This document shows positions 30,021-38,500 of a DNA stretch of 64,000 nt, piece after piece. Made by a program: the position numbers and the translations under genes. Positions within the stretch are counted from its first letter, which is position 1; every line of letters begins with the position of its first letter. The DNA is from Desulfarculus baarsii DSM 2075 (GTDB lineage: Bacteria; Desulfobacterota; Desulfarculia; Desulfarculales; Desulfarculaceae): positions 1,267,501 through 1,331,500 of the forward strand of contig NC_014365.1 in the NCBI RefSeq assembly GCF_000143965.1, in the 5' to 3' direction. The notes under the pieces are model-generated. The model did no database searches. It worked only from the letters and a program-made list of their open reading frames with translations, and was not told where the DNA came from.

Positions 30021-33000
30021 TCAGAGCGCCAGGCGGGCCACGCTGCCGCGGCGGCTGGGGATGATCTCCAGCCGGGCGTCGATGCGCTCCTTCATTTCTT
30101 CGACGTGGGAGATCACGCCCACCGCGCGGCCGCCGTCGCGCAGGTCGATCAAGGCGGCCATGGCCAGGTCCAGGGCCTCGGCGTCCAGGCTGCCAAAGCC
30201 TTCATCGATGAAGATCGTCTCCAGCCGCACGCCGCCGGCATGGGCCTGGACCACCTCGGCCAGGGCCAGGGCCAGGGCCAACGAGGCCAGGAAGCTCTCG
30301 CCGCCCGAGAGGGTGCTGACCGGGCGTTGCGAGCCGTGATGGTCGTCGTCGACCATCAAGTCCAGGCCGGCGGCCTTGCGGCGGTCTTGGCGATCGACGG
30401 CGCGGCGCAGGGCGTAACGACCCCGGCTCATCCGGCCCAGGCGGCGCGAGGCCGCCTCCAGCACTTCGTCCAAAAGCGTGGCCAGCACGAAGCGCTGCAA
30501 GGTCACGCCCATGGCGTTTTGTCCGCCGGCCGCTTCGGCCACCCGGCCAATGACGCCGTGGTCTTGCTCCAAGGTGGCGACCTGGCTTGTCAAACGGCCC
30601 AACTCGTCTTGCCAGGCCCGGGCCTGGCGCAGGCGCTGGGCCAACTGACCGCCGGCGTCGATGGCCCGCTCCAGCGCTTGGGCGGCCTGGTTGGCGGCCA
30701 GCTCCAGGGCCGGCAGATCGGGTCGGCTCAGGCTGGCGGCGGCGGCTTGGGCGCGGGCCAGGCGGCCGGCGGCGGCGGCCTGGGCGGCGGCGAAATCTTG
30801 CAGGGCGCGCTGGCCCTCGGCCATGGTTTTTTCTTCCATCCGCGCGGCGGTCATTTGCGCTTCTTTGGCGAAACCGGCCAGGGCCAGGCGTCGGGCCAAC
30901 TCCGCCTGGGCCAAGGCGGCTCGCGCGGCGGCCTCTTGGGCGGCCTCTTGGGCGGCGGCTCGCGCGGCCTGGGCGGCGGCCAAATCACGCGAGGCCAAGT
31001 CGTGGGTGGTCCGGGCTCGCTCCAGGGCGCTTTCCAGGCGCGTTAATTGATCCCGCGCTTGCCGGCTGGCCTGGGCCAGGGCCCCGGGCGGGCGCAGTTG
31101 CTCGGGCGTGTTTTGCGCGCGCTCGGCGTGGAGCGCCCGTTGGGCGGCCGTTTGGCGGGCCAGGTCTTGGAAGCTGGCTTGGGCGGCCAGCAGGGCGGCT
31201 TGGGCCTGGGCCAGCGCGCCTTGAGCGGCGACCTGGGCGGCCTGCAAGGCCGGCAGGCTTTGGCCGGCTCGATCGGCCTGGGCCAGGCGCTCGTTGGCTT
31301 CGTTGGCGCGGCGAGCCAGCTCTTCGGGCGATTCTTCGGCCAAGGGCCCCAGGGCCAGGCGTAGCTCTTCTTGCCGGCGGCGCAGTTCGACCAAATCGCG
31401 GGCAGCCCGCTCGGCCTGGCGTTCACGATCGGCCAGGGCCTGGCGGGCGCGCTCCACGGTTTGTTCGGCGGCCTCGAGGGCCTTTTGATCGGGCGCGTTT
31501 GGCTCGCCCTCGGCCGGGGCTGGGTGGTTGGTCGATCCGCAGACCGGGCAGGGCGCGCCGGGCGCTAGCCCCGCGGCCAGGGCCGCGGCCTGGCCGTCGC
31601 GCCACAGGCGCAGCAACTCGTCGCGCCGAGCTTGGGCTTGGGCCAGGGCGTCCTGGGCGTCCCGGGCCTGTTGCCCGGCCCAATCGGCGGCCCGGGTCTG
31701 CCCCGGCCCTTGGGCGGCCAGCTCGGCCAAGGCCAGCGCGTCTTGACGCTGCCTGGCGGTTTGTTGGGCCAATGATTTCAGGCCATCCAACTGGCCGGCC
31801 AGGGCGCGGGCCCGCTCCAGGGCGGCGGCGGCTTGCTGGGCTTGGGCCTGGCGCGCGGCCAGGTCATCCTCGGCGGCGGTCTGGGCCTGTTGGGCGGCCT
31901 GGGCCTCTTGTTGCAGCCGAGCCAAATCGGCGGCGGCTTGCTCTAATCCGGCCACGGTTTTTTCCAGGGCAGCCAGGCCCTCCAACCGCTCGCGGGCGCT
32001 TTGGCGCTCTGCCTCGCGGGCGCGCTCGGCCTCCAGGGCCTCGCTGGCCTTTTGCAGCGCTTGGCCGGCCTTGGCTTCCAGCCCTTGGCGCAGGGCCAGC
32101 GCGTCGGCCGATTTTTGTGCGTGATCAACGGCTTGGCCGCTGTTTTGCGCCACGTCTTCCAGGGCGGCGGCGCTTTGGGCCCGCGCCAGGGCCAGGCGCA
32201 GTTGGTCCATGGCCGGGGCTTGGGCGGCCAGATCGGCGGCGGCGCTTTGGGCCTGGGCCAGTTCGTCCAGGGCGGCGGCCTGGGCTTGGGCCTGATTCAG
32301 GGCCTGACGAGCGGCTTGTTCGGCCTGGCGCAGGCGCTCCCGCGCGTCCTGGTTTTGCCGCAAGTCCTCGGCCAAGGCGTCGATGCGCGCGGCCAGGGCG
32401 TCGGCGTTTTCCGCCTCGGCCTGGGCCAGGATGTTCTGGCCGGCCTGGAGCAGTTGGCGGATTTGCTCGGCCGCGCCGCGGGCTCGCTCCTTGAGCGCCT
32501 CGGTCAGGCGCTGATAAAAGCCCGTCTGGAACAGCGTGGCCAACACCGCCTCGCGCTCGCGGGAATCGGCCATCAGCAGCCGGCGAAACTGGCCCTGGGG
32601 CAGGATCACCACCTGGCGAAACTGCTCTTGGCTAAAGCCCAGCAGCTCCTGGCAGGCCTCGCCGACCGGGGCCCAGCCGCTGGCCAAAACCTTGGCCGGG
32701 CCATCGTCCAGCCGCCAGAGGGTGGCTTCGGCCGGCTGGCGGGTGAAACCGGCGCCGCGTATTTTGGGCCGGAGGCGCTCTGGCCGACGCAGCACGCGAA
32801 ACCGCCGCTGGCCCAGGGACCACTCCAGGCAGACCTCGGTGGCGGCGTGGTCCGGCGCGAAATCGCAGCGCAAGTTTCTGGCCTCGCGTTCGCCGCCGGA
32901 GCTGGCGCCGTAGAGGGCAAAGCAGATGGCGTCAAGGATGGTCGTCTTGCCCGCGCCGGTGGGGCCCTGGATCAAAAACGGCGAGCGCCCCTCCAGCCGC

Positions 33001-33068
33001 GAAAAGTCGATCTCCTGGCGCTGGATGAATGGCCCGAAGGCCTCCAGGCAAAGGCGCTCCACGCGCAT
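30021..33068 (-). CDS. sbcC: Exonuclease subunit SbcC
   Basis: Large ATPase subunit of the SbcCD nuclease (Rad50 homologue) that processes DNA hairpins and blocked ends. 1015 residues. Walker A GPTGAGKTTILDAI is at 35-48, long Ala/Gln/Arg-rich coiled coils flank the zinc hook CPVCGS (about residue 507), and the C-terminal ATPase lobe has the signature TLSGGESFLASLALALALAE and Walker B TIFIDEGFGSLDAEAL. The ATG shares one base with the sbcD stop (TGATG), indicating coupled translation. The very Ala/Gln-rich coiled coil makes the opposite strand open over a long stretch (30587-32494); that antisense frame is not a gene. Confidence 0.96.
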   Translation of the reverse strand: MRVERLCLEAFGPFIQRQEIDFSRLEGRSPFLIQGPTGAGKTTILDAICFALYGASSGGEREARNLRCDFAPDHAATEVCLEWSLGQRRFRVLRRPERLRPKIRGAGFTRQPAEATLWRLDDGPAKVLASGWAPVGEACQELLGFSQEQFRQVVILPQGQFRRLLMADSREREAVLATLFQTGFYQRLTEALKERARGAAEQIRQLLQAGQNILAQAEAENADALAARIDALAEDLRQNQDARERLRQAEQAARQALNQAQAQAAALDELAQAQSAAADLAAQAPAMDQLRLALARAQSAAALEDVAQNSGQAVDHAQKSADALALRQGLEAKAGQALQKASEALEAERAREAERQSARERLEGLAALEKTVAGLEQAAADLARLQQEAQAAQQAQTAAEDDLAARQAQAQQAAAALERARALAGQLDGLKSLAQQTARQRQDALALAELAAQGPGQTRAADWAGQQARDAQDALAQAQARRDELLRLWRDGQAAALAAGLAPGAPCPVCGSTNHPAPAEGEPNAPDQKALEAAEQTVERARQALADRERQAERAARDLVELRRRQEELRLALGPLAEESPEELARRANEANERLAQADRAGQSLPALQAAQVAAQGALAQAQAALLAAQASFQDLARQTAAQRALHAERAQNTPEQLRPPGALAQASRQARDQLTRLESALERARTTHDLASRDLAAAQAARAAAQEAAQEAAARAALAQAELARRLALAGFAKEAQMTAARMEEKTMAEGQRALQDFAAAQAAAAGRLARAQAAAASLSRPDLPALELAANQAAQALERAIDAGGQLAQRLRQARAWQDELGRLTSQVATLEQDHGVIGRVAEAAGGQNAMGVTLQRFVLATLLDEVLEAASRRLGRMSRGRYALRRAVDRQDRRKAAGLDLMVDDDHHGSQRPVSTLSGGESFLASLALALALAEVVQAHAGGVRLETIFIDEGFGSLDAEALDLAMAALIDLRDGGRAVGVISHVEEMKERIDARLEIIPSRRGSVARLAL

Positions 33069-34207
33069 CAGTGGGCCTCCCGTTCCTGGCGGCGCAGTTG
33101 GCGGGCCTCGGCGGCAAAGGCCTCGAGCATCGCCGGAGTGGCCTCCTGGCCGGTGGTCTGGCGATAAAACGCCGCGAAGATCTGGGCGTCGTCCAGGCGG
33201 CGGGGGTCGATCTGGCCCTGGGCCGGCGCGGTCGCCAGGTGGGGGCGGGTCACCTGGAGCACGTTGGGATAGACCGCGCGCAGCCGGCCGATGGCGTCGA
33301 TGACCGGCTCGATATTTTGCAGCTCGACGCGCAGATAATCCTGGCGGCCGGTCGCGGGCGGATCGGCCAAAAGCTCCTCCAGCCGGCCGCCGATGATGCG
33401 CGCATCGCGCAGGGGTTCGATGGCGATGGCCCCAACGCCAGCCAGTCCGGCGGCGTCCAGTTCGACCAAACTCAGCGACTTGGGCTGATCGACCTCGGAA
33501 AACGAATATTTCAGCAACGAGCCGGCGTAGCGGGCGTTGACCCCGCTGACTTGCTGGGGCCGGTGCAGGTGGCCCAGGGCCACGTAGTCAAAGCCGCGAA
33601 AACGCTCCACCGCCACAGCGCCCGAGCCGCCCACCGACAGCGGCCGCTCGGAGAGGCTCTCCAGCCCGCCGGCCACGAAGGCGTGGGCCGCCAGCACCCG
33701 CCGCGCGCCGGCCGGGGCCGGGGCCAGATCGGCCAGACGGGCGGCAAAGGCCTGGTCGTGGTCGCGGGGGGCCTCGTCGGCCAAGACGGCGCGGACCACG
33801 GCCGGCTCGGCGTGGGCCAGGGCGTGGATGGCCACCGGGCCGTGGGCGTCGGACAGGATCAGCGGCGCTGGCCGGGCCTGGCAGGGGCCGAAAACATGCA
33901 GGCCGCCATGGGCCAGCAGGCGCGCGCCAAAGCCCAGGCGGCGCGGGCTGTCGTGGTTGCCGGCGATGACGATGACCAAGAGCTTGTGGCCCAGCACCAG
34001 CCGGGCCAAGGTGTCGTCCAAAAGCTCGACGGCCTCGGGCGGCGGCACGGCGCGATCGTAGACGTCGCCGGCGATGATGACGGCGTCGGGCCGCGTGTCG
34101 GCGGCGATGGCCGTCAGTTGATCCAGGGCGTGGGCCTGGTCCTCGATCAGCGGGGCCCCGTGCAGCACCCGGCCCAGGTGCCAGTCGGCGCTGTGCAGCA
34201 GGCGCAT
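33068..34207 (-). CDS. sbcD: Exonuclease subunit SbcD
   Basis: Mre11-type nuclease subunit partnering SbcC. 379 residues. Phosphoesterase motifs in order: LLHSADWHLGRVLHG at the N-terminus, IIAGDVYDRAVPP, IAGNHDSPRRLGFG, and VALGHLHRPQQV further on. The C-terminal part binds SbcC. Start at ATG 34207, which shares one base with the upstream M20 stop; the frame is open further upstream but the HSADWHLG motif normally begins at about residue 5, which fixes the start. Confidence 0.95.
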   Translation of the reverse strand: MRLLHSADWHLGRVLHGAPLIEDQAHALDQLTAIAADTRPDAVIIAGDVYDRAVPPPEAVELLDDTLARLVLGHKLLVIVIAGNHDSPRRLGFGARLLAHGGLHVFGPCQARPAPLILSDAHGPVAIHALAHAEPAVVRAVLADEAPRDHDQAFAARLADLAPAPAGARRVLAAHAFVAGGLESLSERPLSVGGSGAVAVERFRGFDYVALGHLHRPQQVSGVNARYAGSLLKYSFSEVDQPKSLSLVELDAAGLAGVGAIAIEPLRDARIIGGRLEELLADPPATGRQDYLRVELQNIEPVIDAIGRLRAVYPNVLQVTRPHLATAPAQGQIDPRRLDDAQIFAAFYRQTTGQEATPAMLEAFAAEARQLRRQEREAH

Positions 34208-35439
34208 CAGCCCTCGAAACCGGCGTAGACCAGGGCGAAGACGGCGGCGTCCTTGATCAGGCCGTCGAGGCTGATCCATTCGTCTGGCATGTGGGCGGTG
34301 TCCACGGCCGTCTGCCAGACCGCCGCGGGCAGGCCCTTTTGGCGGAAAAAGGCCGCCACCGTGCCGCCGCCGATGCCATAGGGCCTGGCCTCCAGGCCCA
34401 GCACGCGCTTGACGGCCCGGCGCAGGGCCAGCACCACCGGCGCCTCGTCGGGCGTGGCCGGCGGGGCCTGCAACTTTTGCACGATCTCGACGTCGACGGT
34501 GGCCCCGTCCTCGGCGGCGATGGCCTCGAAGACGCGCCTGATCTCGGCGATGACCTCGCCCAGGCTTATGCCCGGCAGCATGCGGCAATCGAGGTAAAAC
34601 ACGTCACGGCCGGGCACGGTGTTGATGTTTTGCACGCCGGCGTCCTTGCGCGTGGCCTGCATGGTCGAGCCGGGCGGATCGAAGCGCGGGTCGGTCTGGG
34701 GATAGCGTTCGGCGATTTCGCCCACGGCGCAGATCATGCGGGCGGCGGCGTGCAGGGCGTTGACGCCCTTGTGGGGCATACTGGCGTGGACCTGGCGGCC
34801 GCTCACCTCCACGCGCAGCCAGAGCATGGATTTTTCCACCACCTCGATGCCCGAGCCGTCCTCCAGGCCCGAATCGGGCACGATGATCAGGTCGTCGGGG
34901 CCAAACAGATCGGGCCGCGCCTCCAGCACGTGGGCCAGGCCGTGTTTGGAGCTGGTCTCCTCGTCGGAGACCAGGATCAGCCCCACGTCGCCGGCCGGCT
35001 TGATGCCCAGGTCGATGAGGGCCTTCAGGCCGATGAGCGAACTGACCAGCCCGGCGTGGTTGTCGTTGACGCCGCGGCCATAAAGCTTGTCGCCATCGAC
35101 GCGCAGGCGCCAGGGGTCGGAGCTCCACAACGCGGCGTCGCCCGGCGGCACCACGTCCAGGTGGCTAAGCACCCAGACCCGTCGCCCCGGCCCACCGGGG
35201 TAGGTCGCCGCCACGTTGGGCCGCGCGCCGCCGGCCGCCCTGGGATCGGGGGCGTCCACGCGCTGGACGGCCAGCCCCATGGCTTCCAGCCAGCCCTGGA
35301 CCAGGGCCGCCTTGGCCGCCTCGCCCTGGCCGCCGTTGTCGGGCCCCAGGGCCGGGGTGGCCACCAGCGCTCGTTGGATTTCGATGATTTCCTGGCGATA
35401 TTGTTCGACTTTTTCGATGATGAGCTGACTATTGTCCAT
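34207..35439 (-). CDS. M20-family metallohydrolase (ArgE/DapE type)
   Basis: 410 residues. Metal ligands: His in VLSHLDVVPPGDA, Asp in RGVNDNHAGLVS, Glu pair in VSDEETSSKHG, Asp in IIVPDSGLEDG and a late His in VDTAHMPDEWIS. The dimerisation domain has ASMPHKGVNALHAAARMI. The pattern is that of di-zinc M20 peptidases/deacylases; within the family the closest style is the 'M20 family metallo-hydrolase' group near DapE, but a substrate cannot be named. AAGGGAG precedes the ATG. It leads the unit with sbcD and sbcC (1-bp overlaps) and has its own promoter; the link to DNA repair is probably only positional. Confidence 0.88.
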   Translation of the reverse strand: MDNSQLIIEKVEQYRQEIIEIQRALVATPALGPDNGGQGEAAKAALVQGWLEAMGLAVQRVDAPDPRAAGGARPNVAATYPGGPGRRVWVLSHLDVVPPGDAALWSSDPWRLRVDGDKLYGRGVNDNHAGLVSSLIGLKALIDLGIKPAGDVGLILVSDEETSSKHGLAHVLEARPDLFGPDDLIIVPDSGLEDGSGIEVVEKSMLWLRVEVSGRQVHASMPHKGVNALHAAARMICAVGEIAERYPQTDPRFDPPGSTMQATRKDAGVQNINTVPGRDVFYLDCRMLPGISLGEVIAEIRRVFEAIAAEDGATVDVEIVQKLQAPPATPDEAPVVLALRRAVKRVLGLEARPYGIGGGTVAAFFRQKGLPAAVWQTAVDTAHMPDEWISLDGLIKDAAVFALVYAGFEG

Positions 35440-35482
35440 GCGATGACTCCCTTGGCGCTGGCGTGGCTTTGGCCTTCGGGTC

Positions 35483-35511
35483 AGGGTAGCGCCGGCCGGG
35501 CCGGGCGTCAA
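35483..35511 (-). promoter_or_regulatory. Promoter of the M20-sbcD-sbcC operon
   Basis: Minus strand -35 TTGACG (35506-35511), 17-bp spacer, -10 TACCCT (35483-35488). Confidence 0.6.
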
Positions 35512-35517
35512 GGCGCA

Positions 35518-35546
35518 TTGACAGGCCGCGCCAACGAGGCTAACAT
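35518..35546 (+). promoter_or_regulatory. Promoter of the 1535-residue protein gene
   Basis: -35 TTGACA (35518-35523), 17-bp spacer, -10 TAACAT (35541-35546), about 31 bp before the ATG. It is back to back with the M20 promoter: only 6 bp separate the two -35 boxes. Confidence 0.65.
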
Positions 35547-35577
35547 CACAAGTTGTATCTCTTCCGGGCGAATCGAA

Positions 35578-38500
35578 ATGACCGTGCAAAAAGGCGGCGA
35601 AAACCTACCCGCCGGGATGAAGCGGCTGACCGGGCTCTATCGCTTCATTCCGCCGGAAAGCTATCCCGAGCTGGGCATCGACCCCGAGGACGTGCCCATT
35701 GGGGCCATCGCGGCCGAGGACCATCCGCCGTTTTTGCCCGACCGCTTCGGCGGCAACGCCTATGGCCTGGGCCTCTACGAGCAAGGCCTGCTCAGCGATC
35801 ACGAGACCGCGCTGATCGAGACCCTCGACATGGACCGGCCCCAGCAGGTCCAGCAGCATTATCGCCCGCTCAACGACATCTTCAAGAGCCTGGGCCTGCT
35901 GATCCGCTACACCAGCAGGGGCGAGCCCTATTATCTGATCCCCCGCCAGTTCGTGGCCCACTTTCTGGTGGAGGTGCAGGCCATCACCGACGAGATCGAC
36001 GATTTCGTCAAGGATCTGCTGGCCCGCAAGCTGAAAGAGACCACCACCCTGGGCCTGGTCACCGCCGAGAGCGACCTGCTGCTGCCCGAGTTGCAGGCCA
36101 AAATGCCCCACATCGACATCCGCGTGCCGCGCACCCTCGAAGACATGGCCGACCTGGCCGGGCTCTGCGGTGCGGTGGTGGTGGTGGGCGACCCCCGCGA
36201 GGTGATCCTCGATCAACTTTCGCGCCAGGGCAAGCCCCTGCCCCAGACCAGGGACGACCGCGAGTCGTTCGGCCATTTCGCCGCCAGCCAGATCTACGAC
36301 ATGCTTTCGCCCGAGGGCGAGGTGCTCTGCCTGTGCGAGCAACCCCTGGCCGCCACCCGCGAGGCCATCGAGGTAAAGTTCAAGCAGCCCATCGACCTCA
36401 AACGCTTTTTGCTTTTCAGCCACGTCTATCGCACCAAGCGGCGCTACGCCTCCGAGGACGGATCGGTGCAACTGGTCAGCCGCTTCGACTTCGAGGCCTT
36501 CATCACCGGCCTTGGTCTCTACCACGAGACGGTGGAAACCCTTTTGGGCGGCCGGCCCCTGGCCGAGGTCGACGCCGCCGAAATCGACCGTCTGCCACAC
36601 CAGGATCTGCCCCTGCCGCGCGGCTCGGTGGAGCGGGTGATGGCCAAGTGGCGGCGCTGGTTCGGCACGTTTTTTCATCTGGACCGGCTGGATTCGACCC
36701 TGCCCGACGTGCAGCGCCAGGAGTGGCAGCGCCACTACGAACTCGACGGCGATCTGCCCGAGACGCTGGTGGCCCTGCAGGGCCGCCGCCGCCAGCCGCC
36801 GCTGAGCCTGGCCAGCCTGGAGAGCCAGGTGGCCTGGCGGCATCTGGCCGGCTGCCGCCGCGAACTGCTGGCCGAATATAAAAACTCGTTCGCTTACGTG
36901 CTGGGCGTGCTGGAATACCTCGATCAGGTGCGCCTGGGCAAGGTGGACGGCCTGCCCGGCCTGGAACTGAGTCGCCTGCGCAAGCCCTTTGAAAACATCG
37001 GCAAGCACCCCCAGTTCAAGGACGTGCTGCGCCTGGTGGAGCAGGCCCCCCGCCTGCGGCGCATGGAAGAGCGCCTCAACCCCGGCGGCATTCTGGGGGC
37101 GCAGACGCCGGTGCTGGAGAACCTGGCCAAGCTGTCGCTGATGGGCCTGGAAGAGGGCCCGCTGGATCAGCTCTACCTGATCGTTTTGGGCCACTCGACC
37201 ATGAGCCGCGTGACCTTCGGCAAGCTGCCCGAGCAATCGCTGCGCCCGCTGACCGATCTGGGCCGCTACCGCGACCTGGACGAGGCCATAGATATCTTGC
37301 GCTTGTATCGGCTGCTGTCGGTGGCCGAGAGCGTCTCGGCGGGCAAGCGCGGGCTGGGCCCGTTGCAGGTCGAGGAGCTGTTTCATCTTTATGATCAGGC
37401 CGTGCGCGTGGTCACCGACCCCGAGTTGGACTGGGACGTGCTGCTGGACGCCCAGATCAGCCGGTTCGGCGGCGTCCAGGCCAAAGCCACGCGCAAGATG
37501 CTCAAAATTTTCAATTTGTTCGATCATCTGGACGATTGGCAGCAGTTGGACATGGCCGGCCCCAGGCTCAAGGAAGTAATGGCCGATTTCGACCCGGACC
37601 GGTTGGAGGCCATTGGCCAGGTGGTTCAATTGCTGCGTCAGATGGGCCAATTCGTGGGCCGGCACTACGCCGCCGACTCCACGGCGCGACCCTATTTTTT
37701 CCGGGCGCTTTTGAACTCGGAGCTGCACGGCAGCGGCCGCCTGTTGCCCCAACTGGGCACCGCCGCCGGCTTCACCCTGCTGTGGATCTGCGTCAACACC
37801 AGCGAACGCCGCCTGATCAACTTCAACGCCCTGCAAAAGGCCGGCGACGGCACGGGCCTGACCCGCCGCCAGGAAAAACTGCGGTCGGCCCTGCTCAACC
37901 TGCGGGTGGACGACCTCGCGCCGGCTTGGCTCGACGGGCTCAAGGAACAGATGGCCGAAAAAGGCGAGGCCTACATTCTTGATTCAGGCCTTTATTTGAC
38001 CATCGACCGCCGCACCGGCGCGCTGACGCCCCAGTTCGTCGACGCCGAGGAAGAACTGGAGCGCCTGGAAAAAGATCTGGCCGAGGCCGAGCAAAAGGCC
38101 TTGCCCGAGGTCGGCGAACGCCGCTTGGCCGAGATGGACCGCCGGGTGGCGGCGGTGGCCAATTTCCTGCGCGCCCAACAGGGCGGCGTCATCGGCGAGG
38201 CGATGTCGTTCATGCGGCGGCGCTACGATTTTTTGTTCACCCGGCTGGAAGACTATCTGCTCGATCAGCTCTTTCACGTGGCCGTGTTCGCCGAAAATCT
38301 GGGCCGTTTGGTGCGATGTTGCCCCAACCTGGTGGGGCGGGTGCTCAGCGGCCGAGCCGGCGATTCCGAATCCGAGCGCCGCCTGGCCGCCGCCCGCAAG
38401 CTCAGCGCCCTGCATCTGCGCGACGTGGGCCAGTTCCAGGACATGGAGCTGAGCCACGAGATGGCCCGCCAGGAGTTCGGCCCGGCCACGGCCGGCATCG

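Noticed and set aside
30587-32494. A 635-codon open frame antisense to sbcC
   Set aside because: It mirrors the Ala/Gln-rich coiled coil of SbcC; its translation is Arg/Pro/Gly-rich low complexity with no ribosome site. Similar GC-driven shadow frames occur opposite recA, gltB, ubiD, the kinase and the macroglobulin gene.
30000-33100. Tandem GGCGGC/GCCTGG-type repeats in sbcC as a repeat array
   Set aside because: They are codon repeats of an Ala/Gln/Arg coiled coil, irregular in spacing, not CRISPR or satellite DNA.
34291-35577. In-frame 5' extension of the 1535-residue protein
   Set aside because: It overlaps the M20 peptidase gene on the other strand, contains His/Ala/Gly-rich antisense-type sequence and lies upstream of the promoter at 35518-35546.
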